From NCBI RefSeq assembly GCF_000767615.3, contig NZ_CP009553.3, forward strand, positions 2,728,001-2,792,000: a stretch of DNA of 64,000 bases, in the 5' to 3' direction. This document shows, piece after piece, positions 44,819-56,230 of this stretch; within the stretch, counting starts at the first letter, position 1; each line of letters begins with the position of its first letter. Below the pieces are notes generated by a model. That model was not told where the DNA came from. It worked only from the letters and a program-made list of their open reading frames with translations, and did not search any database. The position numbers and the translations under genes were made by a program. The stretch comes from Pandoraea pnomenusa (lineage in GTDB: Bacteria > Pseudomonadota > Gammaproteobacteria > Burkholderiales > Burkholderiaceae).

Positions 44819-46594
44819 TCAATCGAGTGCATGCCGCCGCGCCTGACGAGCGGCATGCAATTGACGTTCAGCCTGGCTCAGCAACGCCGACACGTTCGTC
44901 GGCATACCGAGCGCCCGACCTTCGGCGTCGAACGTCACCGGATCGGCCATCGCAATACCGAAGCTGGCCGACAATGGCAGCGCATCGCCGTCAGGCAAGG
45001 TGAGCGTGGTCGCCTCGATACGCCCGCGCAACAATTCCGCGAACTGTCGTGCCCGGGATTCGTCGAGCACCCGCGCGAGAATGACGAAAGCGTCAGCCCC
45101 GAGCCGTGCAACGACATCTCCGGGCTGACATGTGTTCAGGCACACGGCACCGACACGGCGCAGGACGTCGTCGCCAAGCGCATGGCCGTATGTCGCGTTG
45201 AGATTCGTGAAGTGGTCGATGTCGAACTTGATCAGTGCCACGCGCCCCGGCGAGTTCGTCGCGCACAGCGCCTGCGCCTGACGCTCGAACGCCCGCCAGT
45301 TCATCAAATGCGTCAGTGGATCGGTGTCCGCGCTCATTTCCAGTTCGCCCAGCAGACGGGCCCGCTCGCGGCGCAGTTGCGCCAACTCGACGGCGTTCAG
45401 GCGCAGCACCCTCAGCGCATCGAACACCGCACGCACCTGAGGACGACACTTCGGCAGGCGTTCGTCGCGCACCGCGACGTCGAGATTGCCCTGGGCCAGC
45501 GCGTCCACGAATCGCGCCGCGGCCTCGAAAGGCTGGACCACGCTGCGGCGGAAATTGCGCAACACGAGAGCGATCACCAGTACCAGCGCGGCTTCGGCAA
45601 GCGCCGTGTAAATCACCCGTCGCAATGCGGATGAATACTGCGCGTCGACCTTACCGCGGGCGATCGACAGCATGTTGTCGCGAAAATCGGTGATGGCACG
45701 CATCATCGGCACGTAAGTGTGCGCGAATTCGGCCGTCGTCGGCGCCTTCGGGTGCGGCTGGCCGGCCAGCGCTCGCACGGCGGCGACGTAACGCAGACCG
45801 GCCCCAAAATACTGGGTGTTCAGCGCATCGAGCGTCTGGGGGCCAAGCACTGCCGTGTCCGTCATGCGCGACGTGATCATGTCGCGCAGTTGCTCGATCC
45901 TGCCGAGCGTCCGTTCGATGGCACGTTGATCGGTATCGCTGAGAGACTGCCCCGTCGTGAGTGTGGCGGTGAAATGAGAACCGAGCTGCCCGGCGTACTC
46001 GCGCAGATCGGCCGCCAGCCGCGCGAGCACGAGGAAGTGAAGCGCCTCGGGCGCCCCGCGCGAGACCACGTTGATGCGCGACGAGGCCACTGGCGTGAAG
46101 TCGGCGATGACCCGGACCATGCGATCGACCGCGTCACGCACGGCGGCGTCGCTGCGCATCTCGCGCGGACGCTGCGCCAGCAAGTCCACGTTGGCGCTGG
46201 CGGCGGCGAGGTCAAGCCTGGCCCGCTCGACAGCGCGCAGGCTGGGACCGCACTGTTCGCAGCGGCTGGCCGAGAGCGCCGAGAGCAAGGCCTGCAAGCG
46301 TGCGTTGGTCACTTCGCGGGCGCCGCGCAGCGCGGCGACGGATTCGTTGGGAAGCGGAAGATCGGCACCGAGTACCGCGTTGGCCGGGCCACGCTCGGCG
46401 GAAGCCTTCTCCATGGCGAGCAATGTGGCTTGCAGCGCATCGAGGGCCGCCCGGGCATCGCTGGCTCGCTGAAACGCACCCCATGCCATCGCAAACAGGC
46501 CGATACAGAGGATGGCGACGACAGAGACAACGGCAAGGTTCTGAAGTCGCAGGCGGCCGGTGAGCGAAGCAGCGGAAAGTAACGTGCGTTTCAT
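44819..46594 (-). CDS. Membrane GGDEF-domain protein with degenerate active site
   Basis: A 591-residue protein. TM1 (NLAVVSVVAILCIGLFAMAW, about 19-40) is followed by a helical periplasmic sensor region of about 280 residues, TM2 (AEAALVLVIALVL), a HAMP-like linker and a C-terminal GGDEF domain (about 425-590). The substrate-binding FDIDHFTNLNATYGHALGDDVLRRV is normal, but the signature reads GADAF where GGDEF is expected. The second Gly and the Glu are both lost, while the Asp remains. Catalysis of cyclic di-GMP synthesis is thus doubtful, and it may act as a sensor or GTP-binding relay. No EAL domain or RxxD-type inhibitory site is obvious. Confidence 0.87.
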   Translation of the reverse strand: MKRTLLSAASLTGRLRLQNLAVVSVVAILCIGLFAMAWGAFQRASDARAALDALQATLLAMEKASAERGPANAVLGADLPLPNESVAALRGAREVTNARLQALLSALSASRCEQCGPSLRAVERARLDLAAASANVDLLAQRPREMRSDAAVRDAVDRMVRVIADFTPVASSRINVVSRGAPEALHFLVLARLAADLREYAGQLGSHFTATLTTGQSLSDTDQRAIERTLGRIEQLRDMITSRMTDTAVLGPQTLDALNTQYFGAGLRYVAAVRALAGQPHPKAPTTAEFAHTYVPMMRAITDFRDNMLSIARGKVDAQYSSALRRVIYTALAEAALVLVIALVLRNFRRSVVQPFEAAARFVDALAQGNLDVAVRDERLPKCRPQVRAVFDALRVLRLNAVELAQLRRERARLLGELEMSADTDPLTHLMNWRAFERQAQALCATNSPGRVALIKFDIDHFTNLNATYGHALGDDVLRRVGAVCLNTCQPGDVVARLGADAFVILARVLDESRARQFAELLRGRIEATTLTLPDGDALPLSASFGIAMADPVTFDAEGRALGMPTNVSALLSQAERQLHAARQARRHALD

Positions 46595-46791
46595 TGACGA
46601 CGACACCGTCGGCCACACGGTACGGATTCCCACGGGGACCGCATCGGACGATCCCGCGCGGCAGCGATCTGCGCCCATGCCCGGCACACGGCAATGACGC
46701 TTTGACGTCGCAGACACGCCGGTGGAAGGCGAACGCGACGATGCGTAATTGTCGCACAACGATCTGCCGCCGCCCGCGTGGCTCCCTAAAG

Positions 46792-48974
<2,183 letters not shown>

Positions 48975-49000
48975 AGTGGCGAGTCTCTACACTGCCGCAC

Positions 49001-49573
49001 ATGCCGCTCGCCCATGCCCTGATGACCTCGTTGCTGGAGAAGTCCTCCTCCGGGTATGACCTCGCTCGCCGATTCGACAAGTCGATCGGGTTCTTCTGGC
49101 ACGCCACCCACCAGCAGATCTACCGCGAGCTGGCGCGCATGGAGGGGGCAGGATGGATCGATTCGATGGCCGCGCCGGACGGCGGGCGCACGCGCAAGCG
49201 GATGTACCGGGTGCTCGACGCCGGGCGCGACGAACTCCTTGCCTGGGCCGCCACCGACACCGCGCCATCGGATCTGCGCGACGACCTCATGGTCCGATTG
49301 CGCGCGGATGCCGTCGTCGGACCGCTCGGCCTGCAACCCGAACTGCAACGTCGTGCAGCCGTTCATGCCCAGAAGCTGGCGGCCTACCGGGCCATCGAAG
49401 CCCGCGACTTCCCCCCCGGGCGAGCGCCGACCCGCGAGGCGGCGCTGCAGCGGCACATCCTCCGCCTGGGCATCCGATACGAACAAGGTTGGCTCGACTG
49501 GACGCAGGAAGCGCTGGCGCTGCTGGTCGAGTGGGACGGCGCCGCCGTCGAAAGCACCTCGTCCGCTCCCTGA
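49001..49573 (+). CDS. PadR family transcriptional regulator
   Basis: A 190-residue PadR-type regulator. The N-terminal winged helix (LMTSLLEKSSSGYDLARRFDKSIGFFWHATHQQIYRELARMEGAGWI, about 7-54) is complete, followed by the wing GGRTRKRMYRVLDAG and a long helical C-terminal domain that mediates dimerisation, ending LDWTQEALALLVEW. PadR proteins usually bind palindromes near their own promoter and release on phenolic ligands. It is divergent from the FadH-like gene across twin TATGCAAC palindromes, which it probably binds. The inducing ligand is unknown. Confidence 0.9.
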   Translation: MPLAHALMTSLLEKSSSGYDLARRFDKSIGFFWHATHQQIYRELARMEGAGWIDSMAAPDGGRTRKRMYRVLDAGRDELLAWAATDTAPSDLRDDLMVRLRADAVVGPLGLQPELQRRAAVHAQKLAAYRAIEARDFPPGRAPTREAALQRHILRLGIRYEQGWLDWTQEALALLVEWDGAAVESTSSAP

Positions 49574-49777
49574 CGGCCGTCGGCCGACCTGGCACGGGCA
49601 CCTTGCCCGCGCCACAGCGCACTTTCGGAGGCCGGCCCCGTTGCCGCCGACTCGCGGATCGACGCAATTTCGTCCCATTTTCCTGTCAACGAACCGGCGC
49701 CATGGCGCGTTTAACGTGAGAATCGGCGTGTCGCTTACCGGCGCGCGTCTCCGTTTTTCGCCCTACCCTAGGCATTC

Positions 49778-50809
49778 ATGGTGTTTTCCTCCAAGCGCTT
49801 CACGCTTTCCCGGCTGACCGGCCGCGCTCGCAAACTCGGAGCGCTCTGCGCCCTCGCCGCCGGCTCCCTTCCGCTTCTGCCCGCCCATGCCGGGACAGTC
49901 ATCGTGCTCGACTCCGGCGCCGCCCAGTTGTCGCTGATCGACCAGGCCTCGCACAAGGTCGTCGGCACGATGCCCACGGGCAAAGAACCGCATCACCTGA
50001 TGATCACGCCCGACAAGCGCTCGCTGATCATCGCGAACTCGGTTTCGAACAGCCTGATGTTCCTCGACCCGAATACCGGCAAGCTGCAGCGGCAGGTCGC
50101 GGACATCGACGACCCTTACCAGCTGGGTTTTTCGCCCGATCGGAAGTGGTTCGTGACGGCCGCGCTGCGTCTGGACCGGGTCGACGTCTATCGCTACGAC
50201 GGCGAGAACGTGTCCGTCGTCAAGCGCATTCCGCTGGCCAAGACACCCAGCCACATGACTTTCACGTCCGACAGCAAAACGGTGTTCGTCACGCTGCAGG
50301 ACTCGGGCGAACTGGCGGCCATCGATCTGGCCACCCAGACGGTGAAATGGCGCATGCCGGTCGGCAAGACGCCCGCCGGTCTGTGGATGACGCCCGGCGA
50401 CAAGTACCTGCTCGTGGGCATGACCGGCGAGGACGACGTGGCCGTGGTCGACTGGCGTGCCCAAAAGGTCATCAAGCGGATCCAGACCGGGCGCGGCGCG
50501 CACAACTTCCGCTCGCTGTCCGACGGGCGTCACATCGCCGTGAGCAACCGCGTCGAGAGCACCATCAGCATCCTCGATTACGAATCGCTCACCAAGGTCG
50601 CCGACATCACCGGCCTGATGCCGGGCCCCGACGATATGGAATTGTCCGCGGACAAGCGGTATCTTTGGGTGACGTTCCGGTTCGCACGCCATGTCGGCGT
50701 GATCGACCTGACGACGCGCCAGCTGGTCGACCGCATTGCCGTGAACCGGTCGCCGCACGGCATCTTTTTCGCCGAGCGCGCGCCCGTCCTCTCGCCGAAT
50801 CCGGACTGA
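49778..50809 (+). CDS. Exported YVTN-type beta-propeller protein
   Basis: A 343-residue protein with a signal peptide (SRLTGRARKLGALCALAAGSLPLLPAHA). The mature part repeats YVTN-like blades: HLMITPDKRSLIIANSVSNSLMFLDPNTG, QLGFSPDRKWFVTAALRLDRVDVY, HMTFTSDSKTVFVTLQDSGELAAIDLAT and later copies. It is likely periplasmic and a binding or scaffold protein. Genes of this pattern often sit near PQQ-dependent or quinoprotein systems, but none is seen here. It is 12 bases upstream of a sterol-desaturase-like gene, which suggests joint expression. Function unknown. Confidence 0.83.
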   Translation: MVFSSKRFTLSRLTGRARKLGALCALAAGSLPLLPAHAGTVIVLDSGAAQLSLIDQASHKVVGTMPTGKEPHHLMITPDKRSLIIANSVSNSLMFLDPNTGKLQRQVADIDDPYQLGFSPDRKWFVTAALRLDRVDVYRYDGENVSVVKRIPLAKTPSHMTFTSDSKTVFVTLQDSGELAAIDLATQTVKWRMPVGKTPAGLWMTPGDKYLLVGMTGEDDVAVVDWRAQKVIKRIQTGRGAHNFRSLSDGRHIAVSNRVESTISILDYESLTKVADITGLMPGPDDMELSADKRYLWVTFRFARHVGVIDLTTRQLVDRIAVNRSPHGIFFAERAPVLSPNPD

Positions 50810-50821
50810 CGAGACTGCCAG

Positions 50822-51826
50822 ATGATTCAGGAAGCGATCAATTTCGTCGATAACGGCATTTCCGCCGCCCAGACGCTCGTCTATGTGGACGTGGTGCAGC
50901 CGCTGCTGTTCCACTTCAACCTGATGGGTTACGACGACGATATCTACGACGCCCTGTATTGGGTGCTGATCGGGGTGTTGCAGATCGGACTGACCTACGT
51001 GCTGCTGCGCCCGCTCGAGATGCTACGCCCCGTCGAGCGCTGGCAGGACCGCCGCCAGGTGCGCGCCGACGTGATCTACACGTGGATTGCGAAGCTCGGC
51101 ATCCTGAATCTGCTCTTCTTCATGGTGCTCCGGCCCGCATTCGACGCGCTCCAAAGCCTGATGGTCATGCACGGTCTGGCCAGTATCGACCTCGACAGCC
51201 TCTATCCCGGGGTGACCGACCAGCCGCTCGTCTCATTCCTGATGTACCTGACGGTGCTGGACTTCGCGGGCTATTGGTATCACCGTTGGCAGCATCGATT
51301 CGGCGTATGGTGGGAATTGCACGCGGTGCATCACAGCCAGCAGCAGATGTCGTTGTGGTCCGACGATCGCAATCATTTCCTCGACGACATCCTGCAAGCC
51401 GCCTTCTTCGCCGCGATCGCCCTGTTCATCGGCGTGCAACCGGGGCAGTATGTGGTGCTCGTCGCGGTCGGCAACTTTCTGCAGAGCGTGCAGCATGTCA
51501 ACGCCCGGCTGCCGTACGGCCCGGTGCTCGAGCGCCTGATCGTGAGCCCGACGTTCCACCGTCGCCATCACGCTATCGGCTACGGACACGAAGGCACCCG
51601 CTACGGCTGCAACTTCGGCGTGCTGTTCCCCTGGTGGGACATGCTGTTTCGCACGGCATCCTGGGAACGCAAGGTCGAGCCGACCGGCATTCGCGACCAG
51701 CTGCCCGCGCCGCAGGGCCGCTCGCGTCGATACGGCACGGGGGTGATCGCCCAGCAACTGCGCGCCTTCGGCCGCATCGCCAAACGCCTTGCGCCACGGC
51801 GCACGGCGGGTCGTCCCGCTGTCTGA
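50822..51826 (+). CDS. Sterol desaturase/fatty acid hydroxylase family protein
   Basis: A 334-residue inner-membrane protein with about four to five TM segments and the di-iron histidine boxes of the fatty acid hydroxylase superfamily: HRWQHR, HAVHHS and HRRHHAIGY. The boxes are spaced as expected (about residues 157, 170 and 245). Such enzymes use O2 to hydroxylate or desaturate a lipid chain. The ATG is 12 bases after the propeller-protein stop. No sterol biosynthesis genes are nearby, so a fatty acid or hopanoid substrate is possible. No experimental clue is available. Confidence 0.88.
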   Translation: MIQEAINFVDNGISAAQTLVYVDVVQPLLFHFNLMGYDDDIYDALYWVLIGVLQIGLTYVLLRPLEMLRPVERWQDRRQVRADVIYTWIAKLGILNLLFFMVLRPAFDALQSLMVMHGLASIDLDSLYPGVTDQPLVSFLMYLTVLDFAGYWYHRWQHRFGVWWELHAVHHSQQQMSLWSDDRNHFLDDILQAAFFAAIALFIGVQPGQYVVLVAVGNFLQSVQHVNARLPYGPVLERLIVSPTFHRRHHAIGYGHEGTRYGCNFGVLFPWWDMLFRTASWERKVEPTGIRDQLPAPQGRSRRYGTGVIAQQLRAFGRIAKRLAPRRTAGRPAV

Positions 51827-52143
51827 GACCGGCATTCCATCGATACATCGGCACTTCGGTAACGCGTTGCGGCAGACCCTCGACGCGTTGCCGCCCGACG
51901 CGCGAACAGGGCCGGGGCGGAGCGAATCGGCCCCGTCGAACAGGCGGACAGGGCCACGCGTCCCACGCCCCCGACGAGCGCCGTGATCCGAAGCACGTTC
52001 GTGCGCGTTCGCCAACGCGGCGTCAGCGCCCCGGCCCCATGAATTCTCCTGAAACACAGTGCGCCACCGGCTTGTCGACGCCGGGGCGCACTGGACTCTG
52101 ACGCATCCCAGACGCGTTCTGCTGGTATTCTTCTGCGCTTGGC
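51827..52143. other. 317-bp gap with a strong hairpin and no gene
   Basis: No coding frame is convincing. The main structure is the hairpin at 52057-52093, which can act as a terminator of the propeller/desaturase unit or as a leader structure for the following DUF4105 gene. Confidence 0.5.
52057..52093 (+). terminator. GC-rich hairpin ahead of the DUF4105 gene
   Basis: CAGTGCGCC (52057-52065) pairs with GGCGCACTG (52085-52093). After a bulged A, an inner CCGGC (52067-52071) pairs with GCCGG (52080-52084). No U-tract follows, so the terminator role is tentative. Confidence 0.5.
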
Positions 52144-53247
52144 ATGACTGCCCGGCATCGCCGGACTTCCGCGAATATGGTGCAACTGCAATCTCACGCC
52201 GGCGATGCCCTCGCCGGTCCTATCGCGTGGTACGTCTATGTGCTGCGTGCGTTTCTCGCGCTGATCGTTCTGGGGGCATGCGCCTGGGGCGCCATGGCCC
52301 TCGCCTATCGTTGTCCCGGCCCGGCGCCGGCGCGCTACCTCGTGATCGCCCTGTGGGTGTCCCTCGGCGTGGCCGCCGTGGTGGCATTGCTGCGCGTGCG
52401 CGCAGGGGTGCCGCTCAAGGGATGGCCCCTCGCGTTCCTTGTCGCGACGATCCTGCTTGTCGGATGGTGGCAGACGATTCGGCCATCCAACGATCGCGAT
52501 TGGGCCGCCGACGTCGCCCAGTTACTCGATCCGCGGCAGGACGGCTCGCACGTGACCCTGCACAATGTGCGCAACTTCGCCTGGCGTACCGAGACCGACT
52601 TCACTCCCCGCTGGGAGACGCGCACGTACGATCTCGACAAACTCGACAGCGCCGATCTCGTACTCTCCTACTGGATGGGCCCCGCCATCGCGCACACGCT
52701 GGTGTCGTTTGGGTTCTCTGACGGCCAGCGCGTGGTGTTCTCCATCGAGATCCGCAAGAAGCAGGGGCAGAAGTTCTCCGCGGTCGGAGGCTTTTTCAAG
52801 GACTTCGAAGCGACGCTGGTCGCCGCCGATGAGCGCGACATCCTGCGCGTGCGCAGCAACGTCCGCGGCGAGACCGTCTATCTGTACCGCCTGAACATTC
52901 CACCCAGACAATTGCGCGAGGTCTTTCTCGGCTACCTCGAGCGCGCACGCGATCTTCGCCGACACGCGAAGTGGTACAACACGCTCACCAGCAACTGCAC
53001 AACCATCGTGTTCGAACTGGCTCGCATCATCGCGCCGGGCCTGCCACTGGACTACCGCCTGCTCCTCTCGGGCTACTTCGCCGAGTACGCCTACGACCAG
53101 GGCGGCCTCACGCCGGGCTTCACTTATTCACAACTGGCCGAACGCGGCAATTTCGTCGCCCGCGCGCTGGCCGCCGGTGACGCGGCCGACTTTTCGGCAC
53201 GGATCCGCGAAGGCGTACCGGGCGACGACCCGAAGGTGACGCCATGA
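52144..53247 (+). CDS. DUF4105 (Lnb N-terminal-like) membrane protein
   Basis: A 367-residue protein with three N-terminal TM segments (to about residue 110) and a periplasmic or membrane-facing DUF4105 domain: WAADVAQLLDPRQDGSHVTLHNVRNFAWRTETDFTPRWETRTYDLDKLDS and NTLTSNCTTIVFELAR, whose Asn-Cys-Thr-Thr triad is typical of papain-like DUF4105/Lnb proteins and suggests a thiol-hydrolase or acyl-transferase active site. The ATGA overlap with the next gene (53244) couples it to the lipoprotein hydrolase. Lnb itself N-acylates lipoproteins, but identity here is not assured. Confidence 0.83.
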   Translation: MTARHRRTSANMVQLQSHAGDALAGPIAWYVYVLRAFLALIVLGACAWGAMALAYRCPGPAPARYLVIALWVSLGVAAVVALLRVRAGVPLKGWPLAFLVATILLVGWWQTIRPSNDRDWAADVAQLLDPRQDGSHVTLHNVRNFAWRTETDFTPRWETRTYDLDKLDSADLVLSYWMGPAIAHTLVSFGFSDGQRVVFSIEIRKKQGQKFSAVGGFFKDFEATLVAADERDILRVRSNVRGETVYLYRLNIPPRQLREVFLGYLERARDLRRHAKWYNTLTSNCTTIVFELARIIAPGLPLDYRLLLSGYFAEYAYDQGGLTPGFTYSQLAERGNFVARALAAGDAADFSARIREGVPGDDPKVTP

Positions 53248-55481
53248 CGTCGCACCGTCTGGCGGGACCTGCCCGCTTCCCCGGCGGCGCGCTCTGGCGA
53301 CGCATCGCCCTATTGAGTGCGGCCGTCTGGCTCACGGGAATTTCCGGCTGCGCAATGGTGGAAGTCCGCTCGCTGGGACCGGAGCAGTACATCGCCATGA
53401 AGCGAGGCGACATTCTCTCCACCGGCAAGCTCAGCACCTCGACGGATGAAACGATCCGCGTCGCGGGTCTGGACGATACGGTCTGTGCCAGATCGTCGCT
53501 CGACTGCATCGACGCGCTGGGTCGCGCGAAGGAAATCGACATCGACCGGCGCCTGGCGGCGATGGCCGAAATGTCGATGCAACTCGCCATTGCGCAAACG
53601 CCGACGGGCGACAAGCCCTGGAACGACGCTCAGTTCGATCTCTGGCTGCGCTCCGCGCGCTACGCCTACGCGTATCTCTTCTATAGCGACAGGCCGTCGA
53701 GCGAGCGGGCTTTCGAGGATCGGCAGACACAGGTTCGGGACTACTACAACTACGCCGTGCAGTCCTTTGCCGTGGCGCTGTTCCGCCGCGCCAAGACGAC
53801 CGGCAACGGCACCATTTCGGGTTGGACCCTGCCGGTCGACGCCAGCAGCGTGAACTTCGACGGCCGGCGCATCGACCCGAGAGAGGTCCTGCCGGCTTCC
53901 ACGCTGTCGTTCGCCGGACTACGCAGCCCGTATCGCCGGGACGGCTTCGGCGCCGAGCTCGTCGCGGTACTCGACGACAAATCGGCAGCCGAAGCCCTGT
54001 GGTCGTCGACGACCCGCACGCCGGCGCCGCGCGGCGACGCCTCGACCGGCCCCGACAACGACAACGTCTACTCGACGCGCGAAGACGACCGCGCCCGGGG
54101 GGCGCGCAACGCCCGCGAGCGAGAGGCATCGCGCGACTTCCGGCGCGCCATCGACCCGAAGGCCGGGCAGGTCTACAGCGAAATGCCGTCGCCGTCGCTC
54201 ACGCTGCTGCTGCGCTTCGACGGCACAACGCTCGAGGACGTACTCACCACGCACATCGCCACACTGGTCGTCTATGACCCGTATCGCGAATCGTCCGTCG
54301 AGATCAACCATCAGACCGTGCCTCTGGCGGGCAATTTCACGGCTGGGTACGGTCTCTGGCTGGCCCGCTCGGGCTTCGCGGAACAGTCGCTGCGCACACT
54401 GTTCGGGCGCGACCGCGGCATTGTTCGCCCGCATATCTACCTGATGCAGCCCTTCGACCCCGGGCGCCGCGTGATTCTCATGCTGCACGGCCTGGCAAGC
54501 AGTCCGGAGGCATGGGTGAACCTGGCCAACGAGATCCAGGGCGACGCCACGTTGCGGGAACATTTCCAGATCTGGCAGGTGTACTACCCGACGAATTCGC
54601 CGATTCTCGTGAATGCGATGGCGATTCGCAACGCCTTCGAGACCACGCTCAGGCACTTCGATCCGGACGGAGTGTCCGCGGCGTCGCACGACGCCGTCAT
54701 CATCGGGCACAGCATGGGCGGCGTGATCGCCCGGCTGATGGTCTCGAGCGCGGACGACGAGCTTTGGTCGGTCTTCCAGAACGACTACCACCTGGATGAA
54801 GACAAGGTCGACCGAGCGCGCAACCGGCTCGATCCGCTGTTCCACTTCGGGCCGGTGCCGCAGTTCGAGCGCGCGATCTTCATCGCGTCGCCGCATCGCG
54901 GCACACCGTTCGCGCGCAACCGCCTGGGTCGCTGGATATCGAACCTTATCAAGTTGCCGGTCACGCTGCTCTCGGGCATCGACGACGTGCTGCATTTCGC
55001 CACCGGATCGGAGGACGATCCCTCGGAGGGCAAGACCCGCTACGTACCGAACAGCGTCGACCAGTTGCGCGACACCGATCCGTATGTGGTTGCGTCGGCG
55101 GGACTCAAGATTTCCCCCAAGGTCCAGTACCACTCGATCATCGCGCGCCGCTCCGCCAAGGGACCATTGAACGAATCGACGGATGGCGTGGTGCCATACA
55201 ACAGCGCACATCTCGCGGGCGCGCAGTCCGAGCGGGTGATCGTGGCCGGTCACAGCGTGCAGGAAACGCCGCAGGCGATTCTCGAGATTCGCCGGATCCT
55301 GCATGAAGACGTGAACGCGCTCGACCCGATCAAACTCCGTGGGCGCCCGGGACCTTACCAGCCCATCGACCCGCCCGCGCTTGCCGTGCCGGCCGCACCC
55401 TCGTCGAAACCGGCAACGGCGGGCACCGCCAATGCCGCTGCCGGTGGCAAGGCCACCATGGGGCGCGCCACGGCCCGTTGA
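53244..55481 (+). CDS. Large lipoprotein alpha/beta hydrolase
   Basis: A 745-residue putative lipoprotein. A basic N terminus, hydrophobic segment and lipobox-like LTGISGC (Cys about 36) are followed by an extended N-terminal region (to about 390) and an alpha/beta hydrolase domain with VILMLHGLASSPEAWVNLANEI (oxyanion loop), IIGHSMGGVIARLMV (nucleophile Ser), TDGVVPYNSAHL (acid Asp) and VAGHSVQ (His). The tail is Pro/Ala-rich. It resembles lipases, cutinases and esterases of the PGAP1-like type and its start overlaps the DUF4105 stop by four bases (ATGA). Outer-membrane location is inferred. Substrate unknown. Confidence 0.83.
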   Translation: MTSHRLAGPARFPGGALWRRIALLSAAVWLTGISGCAMVEVRSLGPEQYIAMKRGDILSTGKLSTSTDETIRVAGLDDTVCARSSLDCIDALGRAKEIDIDRRLAAMAEMSMQLAIAQTPTGDKPWNDAQFDLWLRSARYAYAYLFYSDRPSSERAFEDRQTQVRDYYNYAVQSFAVALFRRAKTTGNGTISGWTLPVDASSVNFDGRRIDPREVLPASTLSFAGLRSPYRRDGFGAELVAVLDDKSAAEALWSSTTRTPAPRGDASTGPDNDNVYSTREDDRARGARNAREREASRDFRRAIDPKAGQVYSEMPSPSLTLLLRFDGTTLEDVLTTHIATLVVYDPYRESSVEINHQTVPLAGNFTAGYGLWLARSGFAEQSLRTLFGRDRGIVRPHIYLMQPFDPGRRVILMLHGLASSPEAWVNLANEIQGDATLREHFQIWQVYYPTNSPILVNAMAIRNAFETTLRHFDPDGVSAASHDAVIIGHSMGGVIARLMVSSADDELWSVFQNDYHLDEDKVDRARNRLDPLFHFGPVPQFERAIFIASPHRGTPFARNRLGRWISNLIKLPVTLLSGIDDVLHFATGSEDDPSEGKTRYVPNSVDQLRDTDPYVVASAGLKISPKVQYHSIIARRSAKGPLNESTDGVVPYNSAHLAGAQSERVIVAGHSVQETPQAILEIRRILHEDVNALDPIKLRGRPGPYQPIDPPALAVPAAPSSKPATAGTANAAAGGKATMGRATAR

Positions 55482-55501
55482 CGCCGGGGCGATCGGCCCG
55501 G

Positions 55502-56104
55502 TCAGGACACGGCGTTAATCTGGATGTGGTAAATGCCCCAGGGACACAAGGCGAACCGCTCCTTGAGCGGCTTGTCCGCGAGCGCGGGGATGGCTGCGGG
55601 CTCGTAGACCGCCCAGAGCGGGCCGAGGCCGCCAAGCGCCAGCGGCTTGTCGTCCAGATGCGTCGCGAGCAGGAACCGATACTCGGCCAGTTGCTCCAGC
55701 GTGCTCGCCACCACGTAACCATCGATGGCGCGCAAAAGCACCTGCGTCAATGGATGACCGGGCACGCCCACCACTGAGAGCACATCGGTCAGGCGCGGGC
55801 CTCGCAGCGTGTGCGGCTTCGCATCGTACTCGAGTGTCGGCCGGATCGTCTGCGCGGGAAGGCGCGCCAGCATCCCGAAGTCGAACGCGAACGCGCCGTC
55901 GAACTTCACGAGTTGCTTGTGAAACAGCTGATCCAGCGCGGGATCGACCGGGCCGCGATTGCGGTGGTCGATGGCCCCGCTGATCGTGACGAGGGGTGTC
56001 GACGCGGGTGCGCCTGACTGGGCGGATGCCCGGCCCGGCCTGGCGAGCGCGGGCGCCGAGGCGCCGAGCGCCACGGCGCCGGCCAGAAAGTCTCTTTTTT
56101 TCAT
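55502..56104 (-). CDS. Exported SUOX-fold (oxidoreductase molybdopterin-binding-like) protein
   Basis: A 200-residue protein with a signal peptide (MKKRDFLAGAVALGASAPALARP; Tat-like but with KR rather than RR). The mature part resembles the oxidoreductase molybdopterin-binding/SUOX domain: LVTISGAIDHRN, FDGAFAFDFGMLARLPAQTIRPTLEY, TLRGPRLTDVLSVVGV, and PLALGGLGPLWAVYEPAAIP. The Cys that would hold molybdenum is not in the usual place (LRGPRL takes it), so cofactor binding is doubtful. It is convergent with the lipoprotein hydrolase. Function unknown. Confidence 0.75.
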   Translation of the reverse strand: MKKRDFLAGAVALGASAPALARPGRASAQSGAPASTPLVTISGAIDHRNRGPVDPALDQLFHKQLVKFDGAFAFDFGMLARLPAQTIRPTLEYDAKPHTLRGPRLTDVLSVVGVPGHPLTQVLLRAIDGYVVASTLEQLAEYRFLLATHLDDKPLALGGLGPLWAVYEPAAIPALADKPLKERFALCPWGIYHIQINAVS

Positions 56105-56230
56105 GACGTTGGCGAAAACGGTGGATCATCGTGCGCGCGGCATCGAGCGCCGCGCGCGAAGTCGCACGAGCGTACCACCGATGCCGCGCATCCGGCCAAT
56201 GTCCAGCGTGTCCGCGATCTTGCGGGGACC

